Part shown: positions 45,120 to 58,483 of the stretch, piece by piece
Layout: every line of letters begins with the position of its first letter
How positions within the stretch are numbered: the stretch's first letter is position 1
Position numbers and translations under genes: made by a program
DNA from: Closterium sp. NIES-65
Lineage: Eukaryota > Streptophyta > Zygnematophyceae > Desmidiales > Closteriaceae
DNA length: 64,000 nucleotides
Direction: 5' to 3'
Assembly (NCBI GenBank): GCA_948144175.1
Contig: CANXME010002509.1
Span: 62,001-126,000 of the forward strand
The notes under the pieces: generated by a model
Told to the model about the DNA's origin: nothing
What the model saw: only the letters and a program-made list of their open reading frames with translations
Database searches by the model: none

Positions 45120-48100
45120 GGAAAGCAGGTCTCATCACTTTACCCCCCTGCCCTTGTCACTTCACCCCCTTGCCCTTGTCACTTCACCCCCCTGTGCTGG
45201 TCACTTATCCTGCCTACCTGTAGTGAACTTGTGCCAGTTTTCTTCTTTCTCCCCCTGTTTGATTCAATTTTCACTCTCCCTTCAGTTTCTGTCACTCATT
45301 ATCCCCTACGTTTGCACCTGCCCTGCCCACCCCTACATACACCACCCCTTACATACACTGCCCTGGCTCCCACTCTGGTCAACATCTTGACATACGTATT
45401 TCAGGAGGACGGCCCCGGACCACCTGGATCATCTAGATCCCCCTCCCTCTGGCGGCAAGGCGAAAACATGAGCGTAATCGGAAGGGTGATGGCAGAAAGC
45501 TTGCTTGTGATTGATTAATAAGCAGAGATGGGGTACAAGAGAGGGGAAAAGCCCCCTAAAATCCTGAAAAAAACCCCCCCACAGCCCCCCTAAGGCCCCC
45601 CTAAGGCCCCCCTACCCCCCAATTCTCCTCACAGCCCCTCACAGCCCCCCTCGAACCGCCCTAGAAATCCCTGGGCATGACCCACGCATATCTGCTCCCT
45701 GTCATATCACATTCCTGCTTCTGCTTCTACTTTGTGCTTCCTATCTATCATATCCCTCCCGGACATGGCATGGCATGGCATGGCATGGCCAACCAGGGAG
45801 GGGCGCACAGCACAGAGAGCCAGGAGCGCATCCACCACTCCCTCTTCTGTTCTGCTTCTGCTCCCCACTCCCCTCCCTTTTCCCTCGCCCCTCCCCCCTT
45901 TCTCTGCCCGCCTGCGTATATAATAACAAGCACATACATTCATATTCGCTAGGTCATCAAATCTATAAGTCATCTATCACTCTACGCGTCGTAGCAAATA
46001 GCCTCATGTTGTCGACAGGAGAAAATGGCACATGCGCTCCCTCCTTGTGCGTCTGTTTCTCTCTCTTCTTCTCCCTCATGTCATGCCCTGCGCATGGCTG
46101 AACACAAGCAGGTGGCAACGCATCTACTCCCTGTTTCCGTTTCTGCCACTCTTTCATATCCCAAACCTGGCCCAAACCAAACCTGCACTCCCCCCCTCCC
46201 CCTGCATATATACTAACAAGCACATACATTTATGTTCCTAACGTAATCAGATTCATCAATCCCTACCACTCTACACATTGCAAGCCAAGTGTCTTCGTCT
46301 TGGCGACAGGAGGGAAGCTGGCACCTGCGCAAGGGGAGGGGGGGAGTTGGGGTTGGGGAGAGGGGAAGCGGAGCAAGTGAGCGGGGGGAGCAGGGCAAGT
46401 GAGGGGATGGCAGGAGGTGTGAGGGCATGGTGGGATGGCAGGTGTGAGGGATATGGCAAGGTGTGCAGTGCATGCTCTGGGGCGACTCACAACGCACCTG
46501 ATGCTGGTTTGGTGGGCCATGCGGCATGGCATGGCGCTGCGCTCCCTCCCCCTGCTTCTGTTTCTCTCCCTTGTTCTCTCTCATGTCCCGCGCATGGATG
46601 ATGAGGGACGGCCACACAAGCAGCTGGCAACGCATCTGCTCCCTGTGCAAAGTATCTTCATCTTGGCGACAGGAGAAACTGGCACCTGCGCAAGGGGAGG
46701 GGAGGAGTTGGGGTGGGGGAGCAGAGCAAGTGAGCGGGGGGAGCAGGGCAAGTGAGCGGGGGGAGCACCCTAAACCCCCTTACCCCCTTACCTGGCAGGA
46801 AATGAAAGTCACCATGCAGGGAATGCAAATCCACCTGCCAGGGCATGAACAGGCACCATGCAGGGCATGAGAAGGCACCGTGCAACACGCGAAGGCACCT
46901 TGCAGGGCATGAGAAGGCACCTGGAAGAAGGGGGAAAGTGGGGAAAGAGGGGAGGGGGTGGGTGAGACAGGCTCAAATGGGCAGGCGCTGCACTGGCAGC
47001 TGGCAGAAAGGGGAGGGGAGAGGGTGGCTTGGACGTCTCACAGTTCCCCATGCCCCCTTACACCCCCCCCTTGAGCAAAGAATGCACACAGGAACAACAA
47101 ACAAGCAAGCAAAACAAACTAAAACAAACAAACAAACAAACAAACAAACAGGAAATTTTGGGATGGAAAGAGGGGACGGGGTGAGTGAGACCTCTTCAAT
47201 CAACATGCGCTGCACTGGCACCTGCTGGAAACGGGAGGACAGAGGGGAGGTGTTGAGTGTGACACCTCAAAACATTATGCCTTGCACTGGCACCTGCTGG
47301 AAAGGGGAGGAAAATGGCATCATGCAAGGAATGAGAAGGCATCATGCAGGGAACGGCAAGGCACCTTGAGGGAATGAGAAGGCACATGATTTTTATGTGC
47401 CCTAGTACATTGTTTTGCTTTTGTGTTCATACATTCATGCATCGTTCTGGTTCGCTCTTACCACGTGGGCGTGCGCGTCAGCCTGCCCCACCCCGTGCTC
47501 CACTGTCACGCCCCGCTGGCAACTGCTGAAACACGGGGAGGGAGGGAGGGAGGGAGGGAGGGAGGGAGGAGAGGGGAGGGGAGGGGAGATGAGGCATTGG
47601 TCAAATGACTCAAAACAGAGGGGAGAGAGGAGGGGATTGGTCAAATGACTCAAAACAAAGAGGAGAGAGGAGGGAATTGGTTAAATGAGTCAAAACGAAT
47701 AGGAGAGAGGAGGGGATTGGTCAAATGACTCAAAACAAAGAGGAGAGAGGAGGGGATTGGTCAAATGACTCAAAACAGAGGGGAGAGAGGAGGGGATTGG
47801 TCAAATGGCTCAAAACAAAGAGGAGAGAGGAGGGGATTGGTCAAATGACTCAAAACAAAGGGTAGAGAGGAGGGGATTGGTGAAATGACTCAAAACAAAG
47901 AGGAGAGAGAAGGATTGGTCAAATGGCTCAAAACAGAGGGGAGAGAAAAGGGGATTGGTCAAATGACTCAAAACAGAGGGGAGAGAGAGGAGGGGATTGG
48001 TCAAATGATTCAAAACAGAGGGGAGAGAGGAGGGGATTGGTCAAATGACTAAAAACAAAGAGGAGAGAGGAGGGGATTGGTCAAATTACTCAAAACTGAG

Positions 48101-51100
48101 GGGAGAGAGGAGGGGATTGGTCAAATGAGTCAAAACAAAGAGGAGAGAGGAGGGGATAGGTGAAATGACTCAAAACAAAGAGAGAGGAGGGGATTGGTCC
48201 AATGACTCAAAACAAATAGGAGAGAGGAGGGGATTGGTCAAATGACTCAAAACAAAGAGGAGAGAGGAGGGGATTGGTCAAATGGCTCAAAACCGAGGGG
48301 AGAGAAGAGGGGATTGGTGAAATGACTCAAAACAGAGGGGAGAGAGGAGGGGATTAGTCAAATGATTCAAAACAGAGGGGAGAGAGGAGGGGATTGGTCA
48401 AATGACTCAAAACAAAGAGGAGAGAGGAGGGGATTGGTCAAATGACTCAAAACAGAGAGGAGAGAGGAGGGGATTGGTCAAATGACTCAAAACAGGGGGA
48501 AGAGAGGAGGGGATTGGTCAAATGACTCAAAACAAAGAGGAGAGAAGAGGGGATTGGTCAAATTGCTCAAAACAGAGGGGAAGAGAGGAGGGGATTGGTC
48601 AAATGACTCAAAACAAAGAGGAGAGAGGAGGGGATTGGTCGAATGACTCAAAACAGAGGGGAGAGAGGAGGGGATTGGTCAAATGACTCAAAACAAAGAG
48701 GAGAGAGGAAGGTATTGGTCAAATTACTCAAAACAAAGGGGAGAGAGGAGGGGATTGGTCAAATGGCTCAAAACAGAGGGGAAAGAAGAGGGGATTGGTC
48801 AAATGACTCAGAACGGAGGGGAGATAGGAGGGGATTGGTCAAATGATTCAAAACAGAGGGGAGAGAGGAGGGGATTGGTCAAATGACTCAAAACAAAGAG
48901 GAGAGAGGAGGGGATTGGTGAAAAGACTCAAAACTGAGAAGAGAGAGGAGGGGATTGGTCAAATGAGTCAAAACAAAGAGGAGAGAGGAGGGGATAGGTG
49001 AAATGACTCAAAACAGAGAGAGAGGAGGGGATTGGTCAAATGACTCAAAACAGAGAAGAGAGAGGAGGGGATTGGTCAAATGACTCAAAACAAAGAGGAG
49101 AGAGGAGGGGATTGGTCAAATGACTCAAAACTGAGGGGAGAGAGGAGGGGATTGGTCAAATGACTCAAAACAAAGAGGAGAGAGAGGAGGGGATTGGTGA
49201 AATGACTCGAAACAAAGAGAAGAGAGGAGGGAATTGGTTAAATGACTCAAAACGAATAGGAGAGATGAGGGGATTGGTCAAATGACTCAAAACAGAGGGG
49301 AGAGAGTAGGGGATTGGTCAAATGACTCAAAACAGGGGGAAGAGAGGAGGGGATTGGTCAAATGACTCAAAACAAAGAGGAGAGAGGAGGGGATTGGTCA
49401 AATGACTCAAAACAGAGGGGAGAGAGTAGGGGATTGGTCAAATGACTCAAAACAGGGGGAAGAGAGGAGGGGATTCGTCAAATGACTCAAAACCAAAAGG
49501 AGAGAGGAGGGGATTGGTCAATGACTCAAAACAGAGGGGAGAGAGGAGGGGATTGGTCAAATGGCTCAAAACAAAGAGGAGAGAGGAGGGGATTGGTCAA
49601 ATGACTCAAAACAAAGGGGACAGAGGAGGGGATTGGTCAAATGACTCACAACGCACCCGGGGCTGGTTTGGTGGGCCATGCGGCATGGCATGGCGCTGCG
49701 CTCCCTCCTCCTGCTTCTGTTTCTCTCCCTTGTTCTCTCTCATGTCCCGCGCATGGATGAACAGGGACGGCCACACAAGCAGCTGGCAACGCATCTGCTC
49801 CCTGTGCAAAGTATCTTCATCTTGGCGACATGAGAAACTGGCACCTGCGCAAGGGGAGGGGAGGAGTTGGGGTGGGGGAGCAGAGCAAGTGAGCGGGGGG
49901 AGCAGGGCAAGTGAGCGGGGGGAGCACCCTAAACCCCCTTACCCCCTTACCTGGCAGGAAATGAAAGGCACCATGCAGGGAATGCGAATGCACCTGGCAG
50001 GGCATGCCAAGGCACCATGCAGGGCATGAGAATTTACCGGGCAGGGCATGAGAAGGCACCATGCAGGGCATGGGAAGGCACCTGGCAGAAGGGGGGAAGT
50101 GGGGAAAGAGGGGAGGGGGTGGGTGAGACATGCTCAAATGGGCAAGCGCTGCACTGGTACCTGGCAGAAAGGGGAGGGGAGAGGGTGGCCTGGATGTCTC
50201 AACGTTCCCCAGAGCGCCATGAGCAGCGCCGTCGTTGTCGTTGGCGTGTCAGCGGCATGGCAATCGGCGGCGTGACAGCGGCGTGGCATCGGCGCCCTGA
50301 AGCGGAGCTAAACGGAAATCGCCATGTTTGGTGGCAGATTTTGGATGTGGAATGCCGCATTGCTGCTGGCTCCTAGAACGGCAGATGACGAGCTTGTGCT
50401 GGCTGCAGCGTGCCTGCCATGACCATGCACACGTCAGCAGGAACAAGGACAAGCAGAAATCGGAACAAACGGAGCTAAGAAGAGGGAATCTACGAAGAAA
50501 ACGAAATTACTGGAAACAAGACTGAAGATAGCGTGAGTAAGAAAGCGGGCTTACGAAATACTAATGCCATGGCCCATGGCGGATGGCGATCCAAAAGAGA
50601 GGCTGCGCTCTTGAGTAGAATGGCTTGAGATTGAAACGAGATCTGGAAAAAAAAAAAATAGCAAACGAAATCACGAAAAACGAAACTACGATAGCGTGAC
50701 TGCGACTAAGAAAGCAGGCTTACGAAATGGTGATGCCATGCCCCATGGCGGAGGGTGATCTAGAAGAGAGGCTCGGATGTTGAGTTGAGATAGAGTGGCG
50801 GATGATAAGAATCGAGGTCTGAAAAACGGGAGTGGGAGTTAGGTGAGCGATTGTGAGCCCAGCCCACTCACATCACGTTTCGTGCACCTTCTGGCTTGCT
50901 TGGTCCCCCTGAACGAACGTGGGTTCGTGGTGCAAAGTGGATGTACTGAAGTAGCGTTCTGCACAGTGCTACGTCGGCAGTGCAGTGACAAAGTCGGAAA
51001 GTCGGTTTGGGTGCCCTGCGTATATGCAGTCCGACACTCCGATACAGCGAGTGCGACCCAAAGTGAATGTGCCAGCATTTACAGTGACAAATTCGCAGCG

Positions 51101-51819
51101 CGAATAGGTTTCGCTCGTCAGCTGTGCCCAAAACGAGAACAGCAAAACAGTATCTTGCAAAACTACAGCTTTCCACATGGCAGTAAACAGAATTGATTTT
51201 GCTGATTTACAAGCTACACATGTTAGTTGACAAATCTATTTGTGTAATCTGGAGCTTATGCATGTAGGTCAACAAATCAATGACAAATTAGCTCTGGAAT
51301 AATGAGCTGAATATTAAGGAACGTGCGCATCTGCATGCGTATACGCATGAAAACTCGCATGTCTGGTACCTACCTGTTTAACCTAGATGCGCGTAGACAT
51401 ACGTATGCATGCGTACGTATGCCTTCATGCACGTAGTGCGTCTACCTACCGTACACACTCGTACGCGACGCATATGTACATAACCGTACATGCACCAACG
51501 CGTACGCACTCGTACGACCGACCTTTTTCTTTGCCCGCGCAAAGAGAGCCGTTGATATCGTCTCGCCGGGGACAATCTCTCTTGCTCGACTGATCGTCAA
51601 GTGTGACCGATTTTCGCCATTCAGCACCGTGGTTACGCCAACAGATTGATTGGTTGGATGCTGACCGGGACAAGCTTCACTTCCACCATTGGGCTGGGAT
51701 AGAAAGAGAGAGACACGAAGGGCAGCGAGCGACATAGAGGGAGTGATGGAGGTGCAAGGAAGAGAAAGGGTGTTGAGCCTCAGTTGTTAAGGAGGTTTAG
51801 GGGGTGCAGAGATGCCCGA
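45120..51819. repeat. Segmental duplication D1' (partner 9664-16875)
   Basis: Same order and orientation as D1 and mostly identical base for base, with scattered substitutions and shorter microsatellites. It lacks the roughly 230-bp block at 10070-10300 of D1. No gene is recognised. It leads into array A4 with the same border as D1 into A2. Confidence 0.93.
47596..49648 (+). repeat. 40-bp minisatellite in D1', about 51 copies
   Basis: Counterpart of 12491-14704. Long runs of units follow the same variant order in both copies, with a few units gained or lost, so most of the array predates the segmental duplication. Confidence 0.95.
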
Positions 51820-54800
51820 GAGCAGGTGAGTGGTGCAGCAGAGCAGGTGAGTGGTGCAGCAGAGCAGGTGAGTGGTGCAGCAGAGCAGGTGAGTGGTGCA
51901 GCAGAGCAGGTGAGTGGTGCAGCAGAGCAGGTGAGTGGTGCAGCAGAGCAGGTGAGTGGTGCGGCAGAGCAGGTGAGTGGTGCAGCAGAGCAGGTGAGTG
52001 GTGCGGCAGAGCAGGTGAGTGGTGCGGCAGAGCAGGTGAGTGGTGCAGCAGAGCAGGTGAGTGGTTCGACAGAGCAGGTGAGTGGTGCAGCAGAGCAGGT
52101 GAGTGGTGCAGCAGAGCAGGTGAGTGGTGCGGCAGAGCAGGTGAGTGGTGCGGCAGAGCAGGTGAGTGGTGCGGCAGAGCAGGTGAGTGGTGCGGCAGAG
52201 CAGGTGAGTGGTGCAGCAGAGCAGGTGAGTGGTGCGGCAGAGCAGGTGAGTGGTGCAGCAGAGCAGGTGAGTGGTGCGGCAGAGCAGGTGAGTGGTGCGG
52301 CAGAGCAGGTGAGTGGTGCGGCAGAGCAGGTGAGTGGTGCGGCAGAGCAGGTGAGTGGTGCGGCAGAGCAGGTGAGTGGTGCGACAGAGCAGGTGAGTGG
52401 TGCGGCAGAGCAGGTGAGTGGTGCAGCAGAGCAGGTGAGTGGTGCGGCAGAGCAGGTGAGTGGTGCAGCAGAGCAGGTGAGTGGTGCGGCAGAGCAGGTG
52501 AGTGGTTCGGCAGAGCAGGTGAGTGGTGCGGCAGAGCAGGTGAGTGGTGCGGCAGAGCAGGTGAGTGGTGCGGAAGAGCAGGTGAGTGGTGCAGCAGAGC
52601 AGGTGAGTGGTGCGGCAGAGCAGGTGAGTGGTGCAGCAGAGCAGGTGAGTGGTGCAGCAGAGCAGGTGAGTGGTGCAGCAGAGCAGGTGAGTGGTGCGGC
52701 AGAGCAGGTGAGTGGTGCGGCAGATCAGGTGAGTGGTGCAGCAGAGCAGGTGAGTGGTGCAGCAGAGCAGGTGAGTGGTGCAGCAGAGCAGGTGAGTGGT
52801 GCAGCAGAGCAGGTGAGTGGTGCAGCAGAGCAGGTGAGTGGTGCAGCAGAGCAGGTGAGTGGTGCAGCAGAGCAGGTGAGTGGTGCAGCAGAGCAGGTGA
52901 GTGGTGCAGCAGAGCAGGTGAGTGGTGCGGCAGAGCAGGTGAGTGGTGCGGCAGAGCAGGTGAGTGGTGCAGCAGAGCAGGTGAGTGGTGCAGCAGAGCA
53001 GGTGAGTGGTGCGGCAGAGCAGGTGAGTGGTGCGGGGTGCGGCAGAGCAGGTGAGTGGTGCGGCAGAGCAGGTGAGTGGTGCGGCAGAGCAGGTGAGTGG
53101 TGCAGCAGAGCAGGTGAGTGGTGCGGCAGAGCAGGTGAGTGGTGCGGCAGAGCAGGTGAGTGGTGCAGCAGAGCAGGTGAGTGGTGCGGCAGAGCAGGTG
53201 AGTGGTGCGGCAGAGCAGGTGAGTGGTGCGGCAGAGCAGGTGAGTGGTGCGGCAGAGCAGGTGAGTGGTGCAGCAGAGCAGGTCAGTGGTGCAGCAGAGC
53301 AGGTGAGTGGTGCGGCAGAGCAGGTGAGTGGTGCAGCAGAGCAGGTGAGTGGTGCGGCAGAGCAGGTGAGTGGTGCGGCAGAGCAGGTGAGTGGTGCAGC
53401 AGAGCAGGTGAGTGGTGCGGCAGAGCAGGTGAGTGGTGCGGCAGAGCAGGTGAGTGGTGCGGCAGAGCAGGTGAGTGGTGCGGCAGAGCAGGTGAGTGGT
53501 GCGGCAGAGCAGGTGAGTGGTGCGGCAGAGCAGGTGAGTGGTGCAGCAGAGCAGGTGAGTGGTGCGGCAGAGCACGTGGGTGGTGCGGCAGAGCAGGTGA
53601 GTGGTGCGGCAGAGCAGGTGAGTGGTGCGGCAGAGCAGGTGGGTGGTGCGGCAGAGCAGGTGAGTGGTGCAGCAGAGCAGGTGAGTGGTGCAGCAGAGCA
53701 GGTGAGTGGTGCAGCAGAGCAGGTGAGTGGTGCAGCAGAGCAGGTGAGTGGTGCAGCAGAGCAGGTGAGTGGTGCAGCAGAGCAGGTGAGTGGTGCGGCA
53801 GAGCAGGTGAGTGGTGCGGCAGAGCAGTTGAGTGGTGCGGCAGAGCAGGTGAGTGGTGCGGCAGAGCAGGTGGGTGGTGCGGCAGAGCAGGTGAGTGGTG
53901 CGGCAGAGCAGGTGAGTGGTGCGGCAGAGCAGGTGAGTGGTGCGGCAGAGCAGGTGAGTGGTGCGGCAGAGCAGGTGAGTGGTGCAGCAGAGCAGGTGAG
54001 TGGTGCGGCAGAGCAGGTGAGTGGTGCGGCAGAGCAGGTGAGTGGTGCGGCAGAGCAGGTGAGTGGTGCAGCAGAGCAGGTGAGTGGTGCAGCAGAGCAG
54101 GTGAGTGGTGCAGCAGAGCAGGTGAGTGGTGCGGCAGAGCAGGTGAGTGGTGCGGCAGAGCAGGTGAGTGGTGCAGCAGAGCAGGTGAGTGGTGCAGCAG
54201 AGCAGGTGAGTGGTGCGGCAGAGCAGGTGAGTGGTGCGGCAGAGCAGGTGAGTGGTGCGGCAGAGCAGGTGAGTGGTGCGGCAGAGCAGGTGAGTGGTGC
54301 AGCAGAGCAGGTGAGTGGTGCGGCAGAGCAGGTGAGTGGTGCGGCAGAGCAGGTGAGTGGTGCGGCAGAGCAGGTGAGTGGTGCGGCAGAGCAGGTGAGT
54401 GGTGCGGCAGAGAAGGTGAGTGGTGCGGCAGAGCAGGTGAGTGGTGCGGCAGAGCAGGTGAGTGGTGCGGCAGAGCAGGTGAGTGGTGCGGCAGAGCAGG
54501 TGAGTGGTGCGGCAGAGCAGGTGAGTGGTGCGGCAGAGCAGGTGAGTGGTGCGGCAGAGCAGGTGAGTGGTGCGGCAGAGCAGGTGAGTGGTGCGGCAGA
54601 GCAGGTGAGTGGTGCGGCAGAGCAGGTGAGTGGTGCGGCAGAGCAGGTGAGTGGTGCGGCAGAGCAGGTGAGTGGTGCGGCAGAGCAGGTGAGTGGTGCG
54701 GCAGAGCAGGTGAGTGGTGCGGCAGAGCAGGTGAGTGGTGCGGCAGAGCAGGTGAGTGGTGCGGCAGAGCAGGTGAGTGGTGCGGCAGAGCAGGTGAGTG

Positions 54801-57473
54801 GTGCGGCAGAGCAGGTGAGTGGTGCGGCAGAGCAGGTGAGTGGTGCGGCAGAGCAGGTGAGTGGTGCGGCAGAGCAGGTGAGTGGTGCGGCAGAGCAGGT
54901 GAGTGGTGCGGCAGAGCAGGTGAGTGTGCGGCAGAGCAGGTGAGTGGTGCGGCAGAGCAGGTGAGTGGTGCGGCAGAGCAGGTGAGTGGTGCGGCAGAGC
55001 AGGTGAGTGGTGCGGCAGAGCAGGTGAGTGGTGCGGCAGAGCAGGTGAGTGGTGCGGCAGAGCAGGTGAGTGGTGCGGCAGAGCAGGTGAGTGGTGCGGC
55101 AGAGCAGGTGAGTGGTGCGGCAGAGCAGGTGAGTGGTGCGGCAGAGCAGGTGAGTGGTGCGGCAGAGCAGGTGAGTGGTGCGGCAGAGCAGGTGAGTGGT
55201 GCAGGCAGAGCAGGTGAGTGGTGCAGCAGAGCAGGTGAGTGGTGCAGCAGAGCAGGTGAGTGGTGCGGCAGAGCAGGTGAGTGGTGCGGCAGAGCAGGTG
55301 AGTGGTGCAGCAGAGCAGGTGAGTGGTGCAGCAGAGCAGGTGAGTGGTGCGGCAGAGCAGGTGAGTGGTGCGGCAGAGCAGGTGAGTGGTGCGGCAGAGC
55401 AGGTGAGTGGTGCGGCAGAGCAGGTGAGTGGTGCGGCAGAGCAGGTGAGGGGCAGGCAGTGAGTGGTGCAGCAGAGCAGGTGAGTGGTGCGGCAGAGCAG
55501 GTGAGTGGTGCGGCAGAGCAGGTGAGTGGTGCGGCAGAGCAGGTGAGTAGTGCGGCAGAGCAGGTGAGTGGTGCAGCAGAGCAGGTGAGTGGTGCGGCAG
55601 AGCAGGTGAGTGGTGCAGCAGAGCAGCTGAGTGGTGCGGCAGAGCAGGTGAGTGGTGCAGCAGAGCAGGTGAGTGGTGCGGCAGAGCAGGTGAGTGGTGC
55701 GGCAGAGCAGGTGAGTGGTGCGGCAGAGCAGGTGAGTGGTGCAGCAGAGCAGGTGAGTGGTGCGGCAGAGCAGGTGAGTTGTGCGGCAGAGCAGGTGAGT
55801 GGTGCGGCAGAGCAGGTGAGTGGTGCGGCAGAGCAGGTGAGTGGTGCAGCAGAGCTGGTGAGTGGTGCAGCAGAGCAGGTGAGTGGTGTGGCAGAGCAGG
55901 TGAGTGGTGCGGCAGAGCAGGTGAGTGGTGCGGCAGAGCAGGTGAGTGGTGCGGCAGAGCAGGTGAGTGGTGTGGCAGAGCTGGTGAGTGGTGCGGCAGA
56001 GCAGGTGAGTGGTGCGGCAGAGCAGGTGAGTGGTGCGGCAGAGCAGGTGAGTGGTGCGGCAGAGCAGGTGAGTGGTGCGGCAGAGCAGGTGAGTGGTGCG
56101 GCAGAGCAGGTGAGTGGTGCGGCAGAGCAGGTGAGTGGTGCGGCAGAGCAGGTGAGTGGTGCGGCAGAGCAGGTGAGTGGTGCGGCAGAGCAGGTGAGTG
56201 GTTCGGCAGAGCAGGTGAGTGGTGCGGCAGAGCAGGTGAGTGGTGCGGCAGAGCAGGTGAGTGGTGCAGCAGAGCAGGTGAGTGGTGCGGCAGAGCAGGT
56301 GACTGGTGCGGCAGAGCAGGTGAGTGGTGCGGCAGAGCAGGTGAGTGGTGCGGCAGAGCAGGTGAGTGGTGCGGCAGAGCAGGTGAGTGGTGCGGCAGAG
56401 CAGGTGAGTGGTGCGGCAGAGCAGGTGAGTGGTGCGGCAGAGCAGGTGAGTGGTGCGGCAGAGCAGGTGAGTGGTGCGGCAGAGCAGGTGAGTGGTGCGG
56501 CAGAGCAGGTGAGTGGTGCGGCAGAGCAGGTGAGTGGTGCGGCAGAGCAGGTGAGTGGTGCGGCAGAGCAGGTGAGTGGTGCGGCAGAGCAGGTGAGTGG
56601 TGCGGCAGAGCAGGTGAGTGGTGCGGCAGAGCAGGTGAGTGGTGCGGCAGAGCAGGTGAGTGGTGCGGCAGAGCAGGTGAGTGGTGCGGCAGAGCAGGTG
56701 AGTGGTGCGGCAGAGCAGGTGAGTGGTGCGGCAGAGCAGGTGAGTGGTGCGGCAGAGCAGGTGAGTGGTGCGGCAGAGCAGGTGAGTGGTGCGGCAGAGC
56801 AGGTGAGTGGTGCGGCAGAGCAGGTGAGTGGTGCGGCAGAGCAGGTGAGTGGTGCGGCAGAGCAGGTGAGTGGTGCGGCAGAGCAGGTGAGTGGTGCGGC
56901 AGAGCAGGTGAGTGGTGCGGCAGAGCAGGTGAGTGGTGCGGCAGAGCAGGTGAGTGGTGCGGCAGAGCAGGTGAGTGGTGCGGCAGAGCAGGTGAGTGGT
57001 GCGGCAGAGCAGGTGAGTGGTGCGGCAGAGCAGGTGAGTGATGCGGCAGAGCAGGTGAGTGGTGCGGCAGAGCAGGTGAGTGGTGCGGCAGAGCAGGTGA
57101 GTGGTGCGGCAGAGCAGGTGAGTGGTGCGGCAGAGCAGGTGAGTGGTGCGGCAGAGCAGGTGAGTGGTGCGGCAGAGCAGGTGAGTGGTGCGGCAGAGCA
57201 GGTGAGTGGTGCGGCAGAGCAGGTGAGTGGTGCGGCAGAGCAGGTGAGTGGTGCGGCAGAGCAGGTGAGTGGTGCGGCAGAGCAGGTGAGTGGTGCGGCA
57301 GAGCAGGTGAGTGGTGCGGCAGAGCAGGTGAGTGGTGCGGCAGAGCAGGTGAGTGGTGCGGCAGAGCAGGTGAGTGGTGCGGCAGAGCAGGTGAGTGGTG
57401 CAGCAGAGCAGGTGAGTGGTGCGGCAGAGCAGGTGAGTGGTGCAGCAGAGCAGGTGAGTTGTGCGGCAGAGCA
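51820..57473 (+). repeat. 21-bp tandem array A4
   Basis: About 269 units with the same left border as A2. The right border differs: GTGAGTTGTGCGGCAGAGCA then TCACATGGCAGC. The left two thirds mix GCG and GCA units and hold rare variants (GTGGGTGG units at 53577, 53640 and 53870; GAGAAGGTG at 54412). The right third, 56300-57380, is nearly uniform. Irregular junctions occur at 53036, 54925, 55203 and 55450. The + open frame of 1938 codons results from the repeat. Confidence 0.97.
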
Positions 57474-57654
57474 TCACATGGCAGCATTGCTGCTTGGATG
57501 GTCTCATGTAATCCGTTGCCGCATGGCAAGCATCTCATTGCGTCTCAGTCCTACATTCGAACCCACATGCCATCCCACATGGAGGGAACAGGAGATTTGA
57601 TGACAGCATTGCTGCTTGGATGGTCACATGTGAGTGGGGCAGTTGCAGCACGGT
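57474..57654. other. Short unique spacer after A4
   Basis: Contains a direct repeat ACAGCATTGCTGCTTGGATGG or close variant at 57480 and 57603 and no gene. Confidence 0.6.
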
Positions 57655-57990
57655 GCTGCATCTCACAGTGCTGGTTACATTTCACAGTGCTGGTTACATT
57701 TCACAGTGCTGGTTACATTTCACAGTGCTGGTTACATCTCACAGTGCTAGTTACATTTCACAGTGCTGGTTACATCTCACAGTGCTGGTTACATCTCACA
57801 GTGCTGGTTACATCTCACAGTGCTGGTAACATCTCACAGTGCTGGTTACATCTCACAGTGCTGGTTACATCTGACAGTGCTGGTTACATCTCACAGTGCA
57901 GTGCTGGTTACATCTGATAGTGCTGGTTACATCTCACAGTGCTGGTTACATCTCACAGTGCTGGTTACATCTCACTCTTCTGGTTACATT
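57655..57990 (+). repeat. 19-bp repeat, about 17 copies
   Basis: Unit TCACAGTGCTGGTTACATC (or ...ATT), very uniform. One copy is interrupted by a duplicated CAGTG at 57895. Confidence 0.94.
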
Positions 57991-58291
57991 GAGTCATTGA
58001 CTCAATCTGCTCCTCATTCTCTCAGCTCCTCTCCTTCCATTCTCTCCCTCACACACTTTCCTTTCCCCCCTCTCTCCCTCTTTCCCTCCCTCCTTCCCTC
58101 CCTCTCTCCCTCTTTCCCTCCCTCCTTCCCTACATTGACTCAATCTGCTCCTTATTCTCTCAGCTCCTCTCCTTCCATTCTCTCCCTCACACACCTTCCA
58201 TCCTCCCTCTCTCCCTCTTTCCCTCCCTCCTTCCCTCCCTCTCTCCCTCTTTCCCTCCCTCCTTCCCTCCCTCTCTCCCTCCTTTCATCAG
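57991..58291. repeat. Pyrimidine tract with a 130-bp duplication
   Basis: TTGACTCAATCTGCTCC... up to CTCCCTCACACAC occurs at about 57995 and 58135, each followed by CCCTCTTTCCCTCCCTCCTT repeats. It may be intron ending in the acceptor at 58289-58291. Confidence 0.7.
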
Positions 58292-58345
58292 AAGTATCCT
58301 CACGACTTGGCTAGAGCAGCGGAGCTAGCAGTGGCATCCCTACAG
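58292..58345 (+). CDS. Possible 18-codon exon before A5
   Basis: Acceptor CCTTTCATCAG and donor CAG|GTGAGC enclose KYPHDLARAAELAVASLQ in phase 0. Its amphipathic Ala-rich helix pattern is protein-like, but I do not recognise the gene. About 85 bp downstream the phrase CAGCAGAGCTGGCAGTGGCA is a partial copy of the exon, after which A5 begins. Confidence 0.35.
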
Positions 58346-58483
58346 GTGAGCAGCTGCTGTTGCGCCTCGTGCTTGTGTTTGTTGATGCTCTGCTGTGTTT
58401 TCAATGTTTGTCTAGCTTTTCTGTTTCAACAGCAGAGCTGGCAGTGGCACTGGGCTGTCCATGGCTTTGTGTTTAAAAGAGAT

